Positions 1 to 8,640 of a stretch of 64,000 bases of DNA are shown one piece after another; positions within the stretch are counted from its first letter, which is position 1; each line of letters begins with the position of its first letter. The DNA lies in assembly GCF_000447795.1 (NCBI RefSeq), contig NZ_AUNI01000015.1:1-64000 (forward strand), read 5' to 3'. Both the position numbers and the translations under genes were made by a program. The notes below the pieces were generated by a model. That model was given only the letters and a program-made list of their open reading frames with translations, was not told the origin of the DNA and ran no database searches. Source of the DNA: Bacteriovorax sp. Seq25_V. GTDB taxonomy: Bacteria > Bdellovibrionota > Bacteriovoracia > Bacteriovoracales > Bacteriovoracaceae.

Positions 1-1
1 T

Positions 2-2137
2 TTTGATCAAATTAATAATACTGTTGGTGTGACAAGTGTTAATGGGTCTTCCGGAATAATTACTAAGTCAGAAATTTTTTCAGGTTCAGTACTGAGTGAT
101 ATTGAAGACGTGGATACAACTGGTATTGCAATTGGAAAGATTTTAAAGTGGGATGGTTCAAAATGGATTGTTTCAGATGATCTGTCTGCTGGTGGTACAG
201 GTTCTGTTACAACAACAGAAATCAGTGATGATACGATTGTTGATGCTGATATAAGTGCTTCTGCTGGTATTGCTCAATCAAAGATTTCAGGTCTCACAGC
301 TCTTGCTGTAGCAGTAGGTTCTAATACTACGGCCCTATCTTCAAAAGTTAGTATCGCAACAACTGTAAATGGAAAAGCACTTTCTTCAAACGTTACACTT
401 GTGACAACAGATGTGGCAGAAGGTACAAATTTATATTACACGTCAGCAAGAGCGAAGGCCGATGCGATTTTAAATTCAACGGCGGGAAGTGAAACAGATC
501 AAGCGGCCTCGGTGGCAGCGATGAAAAGTTTTGTTAATACAGCAGACAATTTAAAAGTAGATAAATCAACGACAGTGAATGGTCAGGCGTTATCTTCAAA
601 TGTTGTTTTAGACACAGATGATGTAGCGGAAGGCACAACAAGTTTTTATCATACGACAGCGAGAGCGAGAACGGCAGCGGTTGTAAATTCAACAGCAGGA
701 AGTGAAACAGATCAGGCGGCGTCGGTGGCAGCAATGAAGAGTTATGTGACAGCACAAACTTCAGGTGCGGGAACAGGTGATTTTAAGTCGGATGGTTCGG
801 TTTCTATGAGTGCTGATTTTGACTTAGGAAATAATAAATTAAAACTTAAAAGTGATAATACAAATTACGTTGAACTTAAATCACCAAACTCACTGACCGC
901 AACTTATTCTTTGATTTTTCCTGCGAATGATGGAGTAGCTTCACAGGTTTTAACTACTGATGGAAGTGGGAATCTTTCGTGGGTAAATGCAGCGAGTGGA
1001 AGTGTGACAAGTGTGACGGCGGGAGCACCTTTAGCAAGTAGTGGTGGAGCGACTCCGAATATCTCAATCACGCAAGCGACAACGACTACAAGTGGATATT
1101 TATCGTCCACGGATTGGAATGCATTTAACTCAAAAGTTTCAGGGACAACAACAGTAAATGGAAAAGCACTTTCTTCAAACGTTACGCTTGTGACAACAGA
1201 TGTGGCGGAAGGGACAAATTTATATTACACGTCAGCAAGAGCTAAGGCCGATGCGATTTTAAATTCAACGGCGGGAAGTGAAACAGATCAAGCGGCCTCG
1301 GTGGCAGCGATGAAAAGTTTTGTTAATACGGCAGACAATTTAAAAGTAGATAAATCAACGACAGTGAATGGTCAGGCGTTATCTTCAAATGTTGTTTTAG
1401 ACACAGATGATGTAGCGGAAGGGACAACAAGTTTTTATCATACGACAGCGAGAGCGAGAACAGCAGCGGTTGTGGATTCAACAGCAGGAAGTGAAACAGA
1501 TCAGGCGGCGTCGGTGGCGGCAATGAAGAGTTATGTGACAGCACAAACAGGAAGCATCACTTCTTCACAGTGGACAACTTTAGTATCCAATATTTACTAT
1601 ACTACAGGAAACGTTGGTATCGGAACTAGTACTCCATCTGAGAAACTTGAAGTTAACGGTAATATAAAAGCAACACAGTTATGTATAGGAGCCGATTGTA
1701 AATCAACTTGGCCTTCTGGAGGGGGAGCACCTACAACTTGTCCGTCAGGATTTATAATGGTAGGGACAGCTGGAAAGCCAAATTCGTTTTGTATTGAAGC
1801 AAGTCGACGTGCTACAGTTTCTTATTCTGTAGCTGCTGCAACTTGTGATGGATTAATTGATGGAGATTGGGGACGTGCTCAATTGTGTTCAGTCAGACAG
1901 TGGCAACAAGCATGTAATGATCACAATGATGGAAGTGCACTTGTTGGATTGAATACTTTTGCTGATGCATCTGGTACTGAATGGATGGCCGGTTCAACTA
2001 GTTATCAATCGAGCAATGGCGAAATATATGCAACAGTATCAGCGAATTATACGACTACAGTTGCAGGTTGTTATGCTTATTCCTATATAGCTACGCTTAT
2101 TTCACCTGGGAGTCGAAGTTATAGATGCTGTTATTGA
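2..2137 (+). CDS. Surface fibre / tail-fibre-like adhesin with lectin-like tip (5' partial)
   Basis: The reading frame is open to the left edge, so the gene begins outside the window; the GTG at 29 is only an internal codon. The visible part has Ser/Thr/Ala-rich stalk repeats built on motifs such as DVAEGTNLYYT and ETDQAASVAAMKS. Four related units of about 65 residues occur as two copies of a unit pair. A VGIGTSTPSEKLEVNG motif follows, typical of the junction before the tip in trimeric phage-like fibres. The last ~130 residues form a Cys-rich domain (starts CPSGF, ends YRCCY, 8 Cys) resembling C-type-lectin/FGE-like tip domains. Bdellovibrio is known to make chimeric trimeric fibres (mosaic adhesive trimers) that bind prey. 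A prey-binding or surface-adhesion role is inferred. No phage genes flank it. Confidence 0.75.
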   Translation, partial: FDQINNTVGVTSVNGSSGIITKSEIFSGSVLSDIEDVDTTGIAIGKILKWDGSKWIVSDDLSAGGTGSVTTTEISDDTIVDADISASAGIAQSKISGLTALAVAVGSNTTALSSKVSIATTVNGKALSSNVTLVTTDVAEGTNLYYTSARAKADAILNSTAGSETDQAASVAAMKSFVNTADNLKVDKSTTVNGQALSSNVVLDTDDVAEGTTSFYHTTARARTAAVVNSTAGSETDQAASVAAMKSYVTAQTSGAGTGDFKSDGSVSMSADFDLGNNKLKLKSDNTNYVELKSPNSLTATYSLIFPANDGVASQVLTTDGSGNLSWVNAASGSVTSVTAGAPLASSGGATPNISITQATTTTSGYLSSTDWNAFNSKVSGTTTVNGKALSSNVTLVTTDVAEGTNLYYTSARAKADAILNSTAGSETDQAASVAAMKSFVNTADNLKVDKSTTVNGQALSSNVVLDTDDVAEGTTSFYHTTARARTAAVVDSTAGSETDQAASVAAMKSYVTAQTGSITSSQWTTLVSNIYYTTGNVGIGTSTPSEKLEVNGNIKATQLCIGADCKSTWPSGGGAPTTCPSGFIMVGTAGKPNSFCIEASRRATVSYSVAAATCDGLIDGDWGRAQLCSVRQWQQACNDHNDGSALVGLNTFADASGTEWMAGSTSYQSSNGEIYATVSANYTTTVAGCYAYSYIATLISPGSRSYRCCY
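359..759 (+). repeat. Fibre stalk repeat, copy 1
   Basis: This ~400-bp in-frame direct repeat is nearly identical to 1148-1548, with an offset of exactly 789 bp (263 codons). Each copy contains two diverged sub-units, one with VNGKALSSNV and LYYTSARA, the other with VNGQALSSNV and FYHTTARA. Differences between the copies are mostly single bases. Confidence 0.9.
1148..1548 (+). repeat. Fibre stalk repeat, copy 2
   Basis: Second copy of the ~400-bp stalk unit, close to identical to 359-759. Such near-identity implies recent duplication or gene conversion and offers a substrate for recombination that would change fibre length in steps of 263 codons. Confidence 0.9.
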
Positions 2138-2435
2138 TAGAGTATGAACGATTAACTTTTTTTGTATCACTTTGATTGGTCTCTGAGTCATATATCTTTT
2201 AGGTTGCCTCTATTGTAGTTGTCTTTCTTATCATCATTACAATATTTATCGTTCAGTTTTACAACAGTGGTGTGGGCGAGGTTGCCCATTGCTCTTTGTT
2301 AAATTTCTATACTTTTCATGTAAAACATTCATCTGTTCATCTTCCTTGTTGTTTCATTTTCGTTCCTTGCTATATTGAGTTTATTAAACAAGAAATGAAT
2401 AAATTGAAAATAACTTCAACAATAAAGGAGATTAC
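2138..2435. other. Intergenic region after fibre gene
   Basis: 298 bp, T-rich, with no convincing ORF. No strong terminator hairpin is seen directly after the fibre stop codon. The promoter of the downstream secreted-protein gene presumably lies here but no clear boxes were identified. Confidence 0.4.
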
Positions 2436-3104
2436 ATGAAAAAAACGATTACTGGATTTTTACTATTAAGTACGATTTCGACACTAGCATCAGGAACGCC
2501 AGCTATTGATAAAGCTTGTCTTGAAAATGATAAGAGGATAGCAGTAGAGTTAGATCTATTACAAAATGAAGCAAGTATCGCTTGTAATGATGCAGGAAAT
2601 GTTTCTGAATGTCGCTCTTTAAAAAATGAAATAAAAAGATTAATCAATAAAGGAAACGTTTTAGACTTGATCAATGTTGATAGAGATGAAGATATTACTG
2701 ATGTAGTTTTCTTTAATTGTAGTAAAAAAGTATTAAAGTTTAATACACTTAATTATGGTTCAGGTCTTGGTCTAGCTACAAATGCAAAAATTAATTTTGA
2801 TAAAGAAAAAGATGCAGTTACATTCTTTGGAAATAGTGTCGAATATAAGCTAGAACTTGCCACAGAAAATTTGAATGATAAAAAAATAATTTCATTGGAT
2901 GATAACTATTATTATGGTGTAAGAGCAGCTTCTTTGAAGGTTGACGGTGTTTCTAAAACTGTTTATGCTGAAGATGTAAGAACAGGGTTTGAAAGTATTC
3001 TTTTTTCATATGACTCTGAGAGACGTACGCATGGTTCGACATTTGATTCAACTGCTCAAGTAGTTGATTATGTACAATTATTTACTGAACTGGCAACTCT
3101 CTAA
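2436..3104 (+). CDS. Secreted protein of unknown function
   Basis: 222 residues. The N-terminus (MKKTITGFLLLSTISTLASG) is a typical Sec signal peptide, so the product is predicted to be periplasmic or secreted. The mature part is acidic and mixed alpha/beta, with Cys in an N-terminal helical region (KACLEND, IACNDAG, SECRSL) and one more (FNCSKK). AAAGGAG sits about 5 bases before the ATG. No family was recognised. It stands alone between the fibre gene and a convergent methyltransferase, with its own terminator. Confidence 0.7.
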   Translation: MKKTITGFLLLSTISTLASGTPAIDKACLENDKRIAVELDLLQNEASIACNDAGNVSECRSLKNEIKRLINKGNVLDLINVDRDEDITDVVFFNCSKKVLKFNTLNYGSGLGLATNAKINFDKEKDAVTFFGNSVEYKLELATENLNDKKIISLDDNYYYGVRAASLKVDGVSKTVYAEDVRTGFESILFSYDSERRTHGSTFDSTAQVVDYVQLFTELATL

Positions 3105-3129
3105 AGATTTTAACTTACGATCCTATTAT

Positions 3130-3162
3130 AAAGTCGACGTGTTTTATGCATGTCGACTTTTA
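3130..3162 (+). terminator. Rho-independent terminator after 2436-3104
   Basis: Perfect 9-bp stem (AAAGTCGAC 3130-3138 with GTCGACTTT 3152-3160), 13-nt loop, short T run. It lies 25 bp past the stop codon. Confidence 0.55.
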
Positions 3163-3289
3163 GTGCTATGCCGGAGCCATAGATAGGTTTGTGATTTAAA
3201 CTGATTTTTTAAACGATGAAGCAGCTTGAAATCTATATTCTTCCGCCAGAAATTCAATCCTGTATTGTCTATAAAATCCTAAATTAAAA

Positions 3290-3310
3290 AGGCCCCAGAT
3301 TCTGGAGCCT
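3290..3310 (-). terminator. Terminator of the methyltransferase gene
   Basis: On the minus strand a GGCTCCAGA/TCTGGGGCC hairpin (one G-U pair) is followed by TTTTTAATTT. It begins about 6 bases after the stop codon of the methyltransferase. Confidence 0.75.
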
Positions 3311-3315
3311 AAAAG

Positions 3316-4029
3316 TTATACCTTAGATTTAAAATATAAGTTAAAAGTATAATCTATTACTAATCCCTTGTGTTCTTTGATGATTTCGTCATAAATTTTT
3401 GCAGGAAATTCAATCTTTAAAACAGATTCTAAGTCCTCTCGGTTAGTGAACTCCCATGCTGAATCTATAACTTTGAGTTCAAATCCTTGGTTCTTCCAAA
3501 ATTCATCAGTTTCACTTTGTTTTGAATTAGAGAAATTAAAGCTTCGCTTCACCCAATTGCCAAAAGTTCCTCGCTCAAGATTATTATCGATCATAGCAAA
3601 TGATCCACCTTGTTTAAGAACACGAAATACTTCTTCGATTCCCTTTTCACAGCCGGCTCCCCAAAAATAAGCAAAACGAGCATACGCAAAGTCAATTAAA
3701 TCATCTTCCAAACTTATAGCTTCTGCTGTTCCCTTTAAAATAGAAACATTTTTCAAATTCTCATCAACTAAGCGTTTCATTCCTTTTATACGAGAGTCAT
3801 CATGTGGCTCTACGCCAAACACGTGGTTTGCTTTCTTTGCAAAGAATGGCAAATGAAAACCTGTTCCACAGCCTATATCAAGAACGTTACCAGTCTCCCA
3901 GCCAAACTTTGTTTCAAGGAAAGACTCAATTTTATGATCAGGGTCACACGCTCTATTTTCAAGTTCATAAATATCGCTATCTGTCTGTATATTTGGAGAC
4001 GCATGAGCTCCTGCATTTAAATTTTTCAT
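3316..4029 (-). CDS. SAM-dependent methyltransferase (class I)
   Basis: 237 residues from the chosen start. Motif I for SAM binding is VLDIGCGTGFHLPFF, followed by an acidic strand end (FGVEPHDDS), then a YARFAYFW segment and a VLKQGGSFAMID strand as in Methyltransf_11-type enzymes. The start at 4029 was chosen because GGAGAAGGGA lies 7-8 bases before it; the longer in-frame ATG at 4050 has no ribosome site. The substrate cannot be told from the sequence; small-molecule or quinone-like methylation is typical for the fold. It stands alone, convergent with the secreted-protein gene at 2436. Confidence 0.8.
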   Translation of the reverse strand: MKNLNAGAHASPNIQTDSDIYELENRACDPDHKIESFLETKFGWETGNVLDIGCGTGFHLPFFAKKANHVFGVEPHDDSRIKGMKRLVDENLKNVSILKGTAEAISLEDDLIDFAYARFAYFWGAGCEKGIEEVFRVLKQGGSFAMIDNNLERGTFGNWVKRSFNFSNSKQSETDEFWKNQGFELKVIDSAWEFTNREDLESVLKIEFPAKIYDEIIKEHKGLVIDYTFNLYFKSKV

Positions 4030-4479
4030 ATAATTATCCCTTCTCCACATTTTGTAGAGGTTTGTTATCTAATAAAAAATGGTGATTAGATTCGAGAACT
4101 AGATATTAGGGATTAGAATATTGATAAAATTGTATAGTGACATTTTTTAGTCCTTGTTTAGTTACTTTTTCTATCACCATAGTCTTTTAATGTGAAGAGT
4201 AATTTTATCTTCTTAGAACTGCTCCACATAAATGGGGATAAGAATCTCAATTCTTCAATGATTGCATAGAGTTAGTTAAATTTGTTGGTTGCCGCCAGAA
4301 AGTTAAACACTTAACAAATTTGAATAATAGATGAGAGTACAAATTTCATCCCCATTTAACTGGACCAGTTTGTAATTGTTACAAAAAGTAAATATTTTCC
4401 CGCTAGATATTGTGCTGCACATTATTGATTCCAGAATTAATGTACCAACACAAAGAGAAACACAAAAACTGGAGAGAAC
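4030..4479. other. Intergenic region with nested inverted repeat
   Basis: Divergent 450-bp AT-rich gap between the methyltransferase and the coiled-coil gene. It holds an imperfect 23-bp inverted repeat (4216-4238 with 4349-4371) surrounding a perfect 9-bp one (AAATTTGTT 4278-4286 with AACAAATTT 4313-4321). No ORF is supported. Confidence 0.6.
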
Positions 4480-5274
4480 ATGAAAAAATTTATTCTTGGA
4501 ATGGTCATCGTTACCGCTGCTTCATCGGCCATGGCAGATAGGGGAAGTATCATTATTGGTTTTGGTGACAAAGACAGAGATCTGAAATGTGAGAGAACTC
4601 TTAAAGATGTGAGAAGAGAAAACGTTATGATGAGAAGAGATATACAAGATCTACAGATGTCAAACTCATCACTTTCTTTTGAAGTTTCTTCTTTAAAATC
4701 TGAGCTTCAACAATGTAAATTTTCAGATGATAACAGTGATCGTAACCAACAGATAAAAAAATTAAGAATGAGACTAAAAGATACACAAGATCAACTAGAA
4801 GGAGCAAACGCTCAAATTTCAAGTATGTCTTATATTATTGATTCAAAAAATCAGCAAATCTTAGATCTTGAAGCAAGAGTTAGAGATCTTGAAGATCAAC
4901 TAAATCCTGCTCCTCCATATTTTGATTTAGCTCAATCTGTTATGGCATGTAGAAAAATTTCCAATGCTTCTTATGCAAGTGAATGTGCTTCTTCTGCAAA
5001 AAAGTTTCAGGTGACAGCAGATACAATTAAAGGTTGTACTAAGCTTGGTGATGCTTATTATGCAAAAGAGTGCGTTTCGGAAGCCGGAAAAAATAACGCT
5101 TTTGCTGATCAAGTTTCTGCTTGTACAGATATTAAAAATGATGCATATGCAGTTGAATGTGTGACTTTCGCAGGGAAGGGTAGAGTTTCTGCTGATGTTG
5201 TTCGTTCATGTGTAATGACATCATCAAATGCTTACTATCAGAAGGATTGTGTTGCTCAAATGGGTAACAACTAA
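4480..5274 (+). CDS. Secreted coiled-coil protein with C-terminal Cys repeats
   Basis: 264 residues. Signal peptide 1-19 (cut after AMA). Residues ~30-145 form a long, charged coiled coil with heptad pattern (DLQMSNSSL, LEARVRDLEDQL). A Pro linker (NPAPPYF) leads to a C-terminal ~110-residue domain with about four copies of a ~27-residue unit, each with a Cys, then 9-12 residues with AYY/SYA, then another Cys (ACRKISNASYASEC, GCTKLGDAYYAKEC, ACTDIKNDAYAVEC, SCVMTSSNAYYQKDC). Paired disulfides within each unit are likely. GGAGAG precedes the ATG. No named family; export to the periplasm or surface is inferred. Confidence 0.75.
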   Translation: MKKFILGMVIVTAASSAMADRGSIIIGFGDKDRDLKCERTLKDVRRENVMMRRDIQDLQMSNSSLSFEVSSLKSELQQCKFSDDNSDRNQQIKKLRMRLKDTQDQLEGANAQISSMSYIIDSKNQQILDLEARVRDLEDQLNPAPPYFDLAQSVMACRKISNASYASECASSAKKFQVTADTIKGCTKLGDAYYAKECVSEAGKNNAFADQVSACTDIKNDAYAVECVTFAGKGRVSADVVRSCVMTSSNAYYQKDCVAQMGNN

Positions 5275-5290
5275 TTTAAATTGTTCATGG

Positions 5291-5318
5291 AAAGGGCCAT
5301 CTAGGCCCTTTTTTATTT
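5291..5318 (+). terminator. Terminator after coiled-coil gene
   Basis: AAGGGCC (5292-5298) pairs with GGCCCTT (5304-5310) around a 5-nt loop, followed by TTTTATTTTT. It lies 17 bp after the stop codon and insulates the flagellar cluster downstream. Confidence 0.85.
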
Positions 5319-5439
5319 TTAACATATTGAATTTATAGATGTTTTTATAATCTCGGCAACATCTTCCATCCCTAGAAAAAAAATCTAAAGTTTGAAATAA
5401 TAACGTATCGCATCAATTTCGATGCCATAGGAAATACTA

Positions 5440-6870
5440 ATGTTTGATATGTTAAAAGGATTAAATTCAGTTTCTCTTCCTGGTCAGAATGGACTTGAGG
5501 GAAAGGGTGTGAATCCAGCAGAGGCTGGGGCGCCAGGTGAATTTGAAGCCTTATTAAAGGGCTCTGAGGCAGAATCAAATATTTTACCTGGGCAGGAAGT
5601 AGGTAAGCAAGAAGATTTAATGTCTGTATTAACTGGAAAGTTCAAGGCAGACGCTAAAGATAGCACCGAAGCTAGAATTGCTAAAAGTGGTCAGGATGAC
5701 CTAATGGGTGTTTTAAATTCTTCAGAAGCTCCTTCTGAAAAAATCGCAAAGCTTAAGGCGATGCTTGAGAGTGGAGCGATAACTGAAGAGCAAGTTGTTG
5801 ATGCTGACTTAACTACTGTTGACCCAAAAGTGATACAGACTATTCTAGGTGGAATTAACCAGGAAGGTTTAACTACTGAAGTTCAGGCATTAGGGCAGAA
5901 GACAGATGGACCGCTGGTGATGAAATCAGCGCAGTCAAACCAGGCTCTTGAACAAGTTGCAAAAGAAAACCCTGAAGTCGTAATGTCTAAGGGAGAATCC
6001 AAAGTCACTGGAGAAGAGAAGTTTGATCATCGTTTGATGCAATTGGCGACACCAAAGAAATTTGGAGCCGATGTAAAACCAGTACAAAATCAAGCAATGT
6101 CTCTACATTCATCGCAAGAGTTTTTAACACAGCATGGAGCGAATAAACCTCATGTTGTATCACAGAAACATGCGTTCAATATGTTCCAAAAAGAACAATC
6201 TGTACTTGGAAATGACGGAATTATCAAAAAGAAGTCGATGACAGACTTTAATAAATTTGAGGCTAAGTCTGATTCATTACAACCAGAAAAAATGACTTCA
6301 AAAGAAGACAATCTTAATGTTTTTGAAACACAGACTAATGATATTTTAAAGCCAAGCGCAAAGGTCGAGGGAAGTGTGAGTATTGTTTCAAAAGGAACAG
6401 ATACTCAGGTTATCGATCTAAGTAGTGTTCAAAATAAAGATCAAATAATCAGTGAGATTACAAAATATATTGAAACATCAAAAGTTCAAAATGGTAGAGA
6501 GCTAGAGCTTGTTGTTACTCATAAAGACCTTGGTCAATTTAAAGTTAATGCGCAGAAGTCGGGTAACGGTGAACTAGTTGACTTGAAGATTGTTACTTCG
6601 ACAAATGAGGGAAATAACTTCTTTAATCAACAAGAGACTAATCTTTTAAAGACCTTACACACTAATGGAGTAAAGGTCTCAGATATTAAAATTTCAATGA
6701 ATAGTGCAGAAAATCACTCAAGTGGGAATAATTCTGCCGGTCAAAATAACTCTGGAAATGGTCAAGGATTTGCGAGAGACTATAGTAGTGGGGGACATGG
6801 CTCTCACGACCAGGGTAAGCAAAGAAGACAAGAGCTCTGGGATCAATATAAAGAAAGATTAGGTGCTTAA
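5440..6870 (+). CDS. fliK: Flagellar hook-length control protein FliK
   Basis: 476 residues. The long N-terminal part is low complexity, Gln/Ser/Lys-rich and poorly conserved, as expected for the ruler region. The C-terminal ~110 residues (IIDSV-like VIDLSSVQNKDQII, then LELVVTHKDLGQFKVNAQ, LVDLKIVTSTNEG, LLKTLHTNGVKVSDIKI) match the Flg_hook domain that switches export specificity when the hook is finished. The tail is rich in Gly/Asn/Ser. It is the first gene of a hook cluster; its stop overlaps the flgD start by one base (TAATG), so translation is probably coupled. TAAAGTTT at 5386-5393 matches the -35 box of sigma-28 promoters but no good -10 follows. Confidence 0.85.
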   Translation: MFDMLKGLNSVSLPGQNGLEGKGVNPAEAGAPGEFEALLKGSEAESNILPGQEVGKQEDLMSVLTGKFKADAKDSTEARIAKSGQDDLMGVLNSSEAPSEKIAKLKAMLESGAITEEQVVDADLTTVDPKVIQTILGGINQEGLTTEVQALGQKTDGPLVMKSAQSNQALEQVAKENPEVVMSKGESKVTGEEKFDHRLMQLATPKKFGADVKPVQNQAMSLHSSQEFLTQHGANKPHVVSQKHAFNMFQKEQSVLGNDGIIKKKSMTDFNKFEAKSDSLQPEKMTSKEDNLNVFETQTNDILKPSAKVEGSVSIVSKGTDTQVIDLSSVQNKDQIISEITKYIETSKVQNGRELELVVTHKDLGQFKVNAQKSGNGELVDLKIVTSTNEGNNFFNQQETNLLKTLHTNGVKVSDIKISMNSAENHSSGNNSAGQNNSGNGQGFARDYSSGGHGSHDQGKQRRQELWDQYKERLGA

Positions 6871-7730
6871 TGCCAGGAATCGGTAGACCTCAACAACAAA
6901 CAAATCCATTTGCGAGAATTTCAAAAGCTCCAGCGCAAGCGCCTGGCGCAAAAAAAGTAAATACAAATGGTGTAGGTGAGGCTCTGAATGAGATCGCAGG
7001 GGTTGAAGAGGAAAAGAAATTCGTCGACAAAGAAACTCATAACAAAATGGGGAAAGACGGTTTTCTAAAGTTATTAGCACACCAATTACAAAATCAAGAT
7101 CCGCTCAAGCCAATGGATCAAAAGCAATTCTCTGCTGATCTTGCACAGTTCTCACAATTAGAACAATTAACAAATATGAATGCCAAGTTTGATAAGTTTG
7201 GAGCGAATGCACCTCAAGAGACAAAATTCTATGGTGCAAGTTTTCTTGGAAAAGAAATTGTTACGAGAGGCTCATCTATTCATTATAATGGACAGGATAG
7301 AAATGTGGATATTCCATTCTTTCTCGATCAAGCAGCTACCAACGTAACAGTGAATATTTACGACTCTAAGAAACAACTTATTGGAAAAGTAGGAGCTGAA
7401 AGTTTATCTCGTGGGCAAAACACTCTGAGATGGAATGGAAAGCAACTAGACGGTGTCAGAGCTACTAAAGACAATTATAGAATTGAAGTCGTTGCGTATG
7501 ACGATCAAATGAATAAATTCAAAGCAAAAACAAGTTCTACTGGATTAGTAACTGGTGTTAACTTTGACAAAGGTGAAACCATCCTTACTTTAGCGAATGG
7601 AAAAGAAATATTTCTTCGCGATGTTGATAGCTTTAAGATGCCTTCAAACCAGGCCGTTGAAAGTGTTCCTGCAAGACAAGCGGCGCAAGCTTACCAACAA
7701 AATAGTTCTGACAATTCTTTTAATCAGTAA
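6870..7730 (+). CDS. flgD: Flagellar hook assembly scaffold FlgD
   Basis: 286 residues. The diagnostic FlgD N-terminal block is at residues ~58-105 (KDGFLKLLAHQLQNQDPLKPMD, then FSADLAQFSQLEQL), which caps the growing hook. It is followed by the Tudor/Ig-like FlgD domain (SFLGKEIVTRG, FFLDQAATNVTVNIYD, LRWNGKQLDG, YRIEVVAYD). An N-terminal ~55-residue Gln/Pro/Ala-rich extension is present. The gene overlaps fliK by one base. The hook cap is exported and later lost when HAP1 replaces it. Confidence 0.93.
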   Translation: MPGIGRPQQQTNPFARISKAPAQAPGAKKVNTNGVGEALNEIAGVEEEKKFVDKETHNKMGKDGFLKLLAHQLQNQDPLKPMDQKQFSADLAQFSQLEQLTNMNAKFDKFGANAPQETKFYGASFLGKEIVTRGSSIHYNGQDRNVDIPFFLDQAATNVTVNIYDSKKQLIGKVGAESLSRGQNTLRWNGKQLDGVRATKDNYRIEVVAYDDQMNKFKAKTSSTGLVTGVNFDKGETILTLANGKEIFLRDVDSFKMPSNQAVESVPARQAAQAYQQNSSDNSFNQ

Positions 7731-8222
7731 AAATTTACACGTATAGAGAGATCAGTTCCTCACATTCTTGAATGTGGAGAAAGTTAATTCTTTTCTTATT
7801 AGATCACTAAGAAAAAAATCTTGATAGTGATAGAGCACTTCTTTGTGTCTAAAAGACTTTCTACTTAGTTAAAAAATTATTTGTAAATTTTTTTAAAAAT
7901 ATCTACTGTTTTTTCTCGATTATTTCTTCGTTTTATGTTTTCTCTAAAGAAATGTGATGTTTTTATTTTTGCTAAAGTATCTTTTGTTTCCTTTAAAGTG
8001 TACTTTAGTGATGTTTTAGCTGTTTTGTACTTGGGAGTTTTTTTGTTCGCGAATAAGTTAACGTATGTGAAAATTCAGTTTTACTTTAAATCAAAAAAAG
8101 CTGTAAATAGTGATTAATGTTGTGGTGCGGTAAAAAGTGACTAGTATTGAAATGATGAAAAATAAAAGTGATAATATTATTAATGAATCACTACAATTGA
8201 GTAGTGAGAATGAAAGTAGAAG
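7731..8222. other. Long gap inside the flagellar hook cluster
   Basis: 492 bp, strongly T-rich. Two hairpins follow flgD closely: 7756-7777 (CACATTC/GAATGTG) and 7803-7831 (ATCACTA/TAGTGAT with inner AAGA/TCTT). Neither is followed by a clean T run. A 60-codon ORF at 7935-8117 is Phe/Val-rich without a ribosome site and is not credited. The promoter for the next two flagellar genes is probably here. Confidence 0.4.
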
Positions 8223-8630
8223 ATGACACAAAATAAGGTTTCAAATTTTTTAATCCCTAACGTAAATAAGGTGCCTGGTAATAAGAAGGTTGACCTTAGA
8301 GAGCGTCTTGGTGGAGTTGAGAAAGATGAATTTAAGAATCTTCTAAAAGATCAGATCAGCGATGTTCAGTCGGAACATGGAATCAATCTTTCAATTCATG
8401 CTGCTAAGAGATTACAAGAAAGAAATCTTTCAATGGATAGTAGCGAGTATTTTAAAATTAAAGAAGCGATGGAGAAGTTGAGATCTAAGGGTGGTAGAGA
8501 CTCTTTAGTGATTACTGACAAAGCTGCTTATATTGTAGATGTGCCGGGGAACAAAGTTGTAACGGCCATTGATAAAGGAAGTATACAAGACAACGTATTT
8601 ACAAAAATTGATTCTACTGTCGTAGTTTAA
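8223..8630 (+). CDS. Flagellar operon protein (PF12611/TIGR02530 type)
   Basis: 135 residues, cytoplasmic. The conserved family pattern is visible: INLSIHAAKRLQERNL (helix with HAxxRLxxR), a helical stretch ending EKLRSKGGRDSLVITD, then AAYIVDVPGNKVVTAID and a C-terminal NVFTKIDSTVVV. This family typically sits between flgD and flgE, exactly as here; its biochemical role is not established. The position and conserved ends make the call firm, while function beyond flagellar association is unknown. Confidence 0.85.
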   Translation: MTQNKVSNFLIPNVNKVPGNKKVDLRERLGGVEKDEFKNLLKDQISDVQSEHGINLSIHAAKRLQERNLSMDSSEYFKIKEAMEKLRSKGGRDSLVITDKAAYIVDVPGNKVVTAIDKGSIQDNVFTKIDSTVVV

Positions 8631-8640
8631 TGGTGAAATT

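Noticed and set aside
1-2137. Prophage reading of the fibre gene
   Set aside because: No capsid, tail, lysis or integrase genes nearby; the surrounding genes are chromosomal.
3242-4300. The string CCGCCAGAAA seen near 3243 and 4291
   Set aside because: Only ~10 bases are shared with no further similarity around them; chance match in AT-rich DNA.
5386-5393. Sigma-28 -35 box TAAAGTTT before fliK
   Set aside because: No GCCGATAA-like -10 at the proper distance, so no promoter is claimed.
7935-8117. 60-codon hydrophobic ORF between flgD and the PF12611-type gene
   Set aside because: No ribosome site; the T-rich DNA produces Phe/Val-rich frames by chance.
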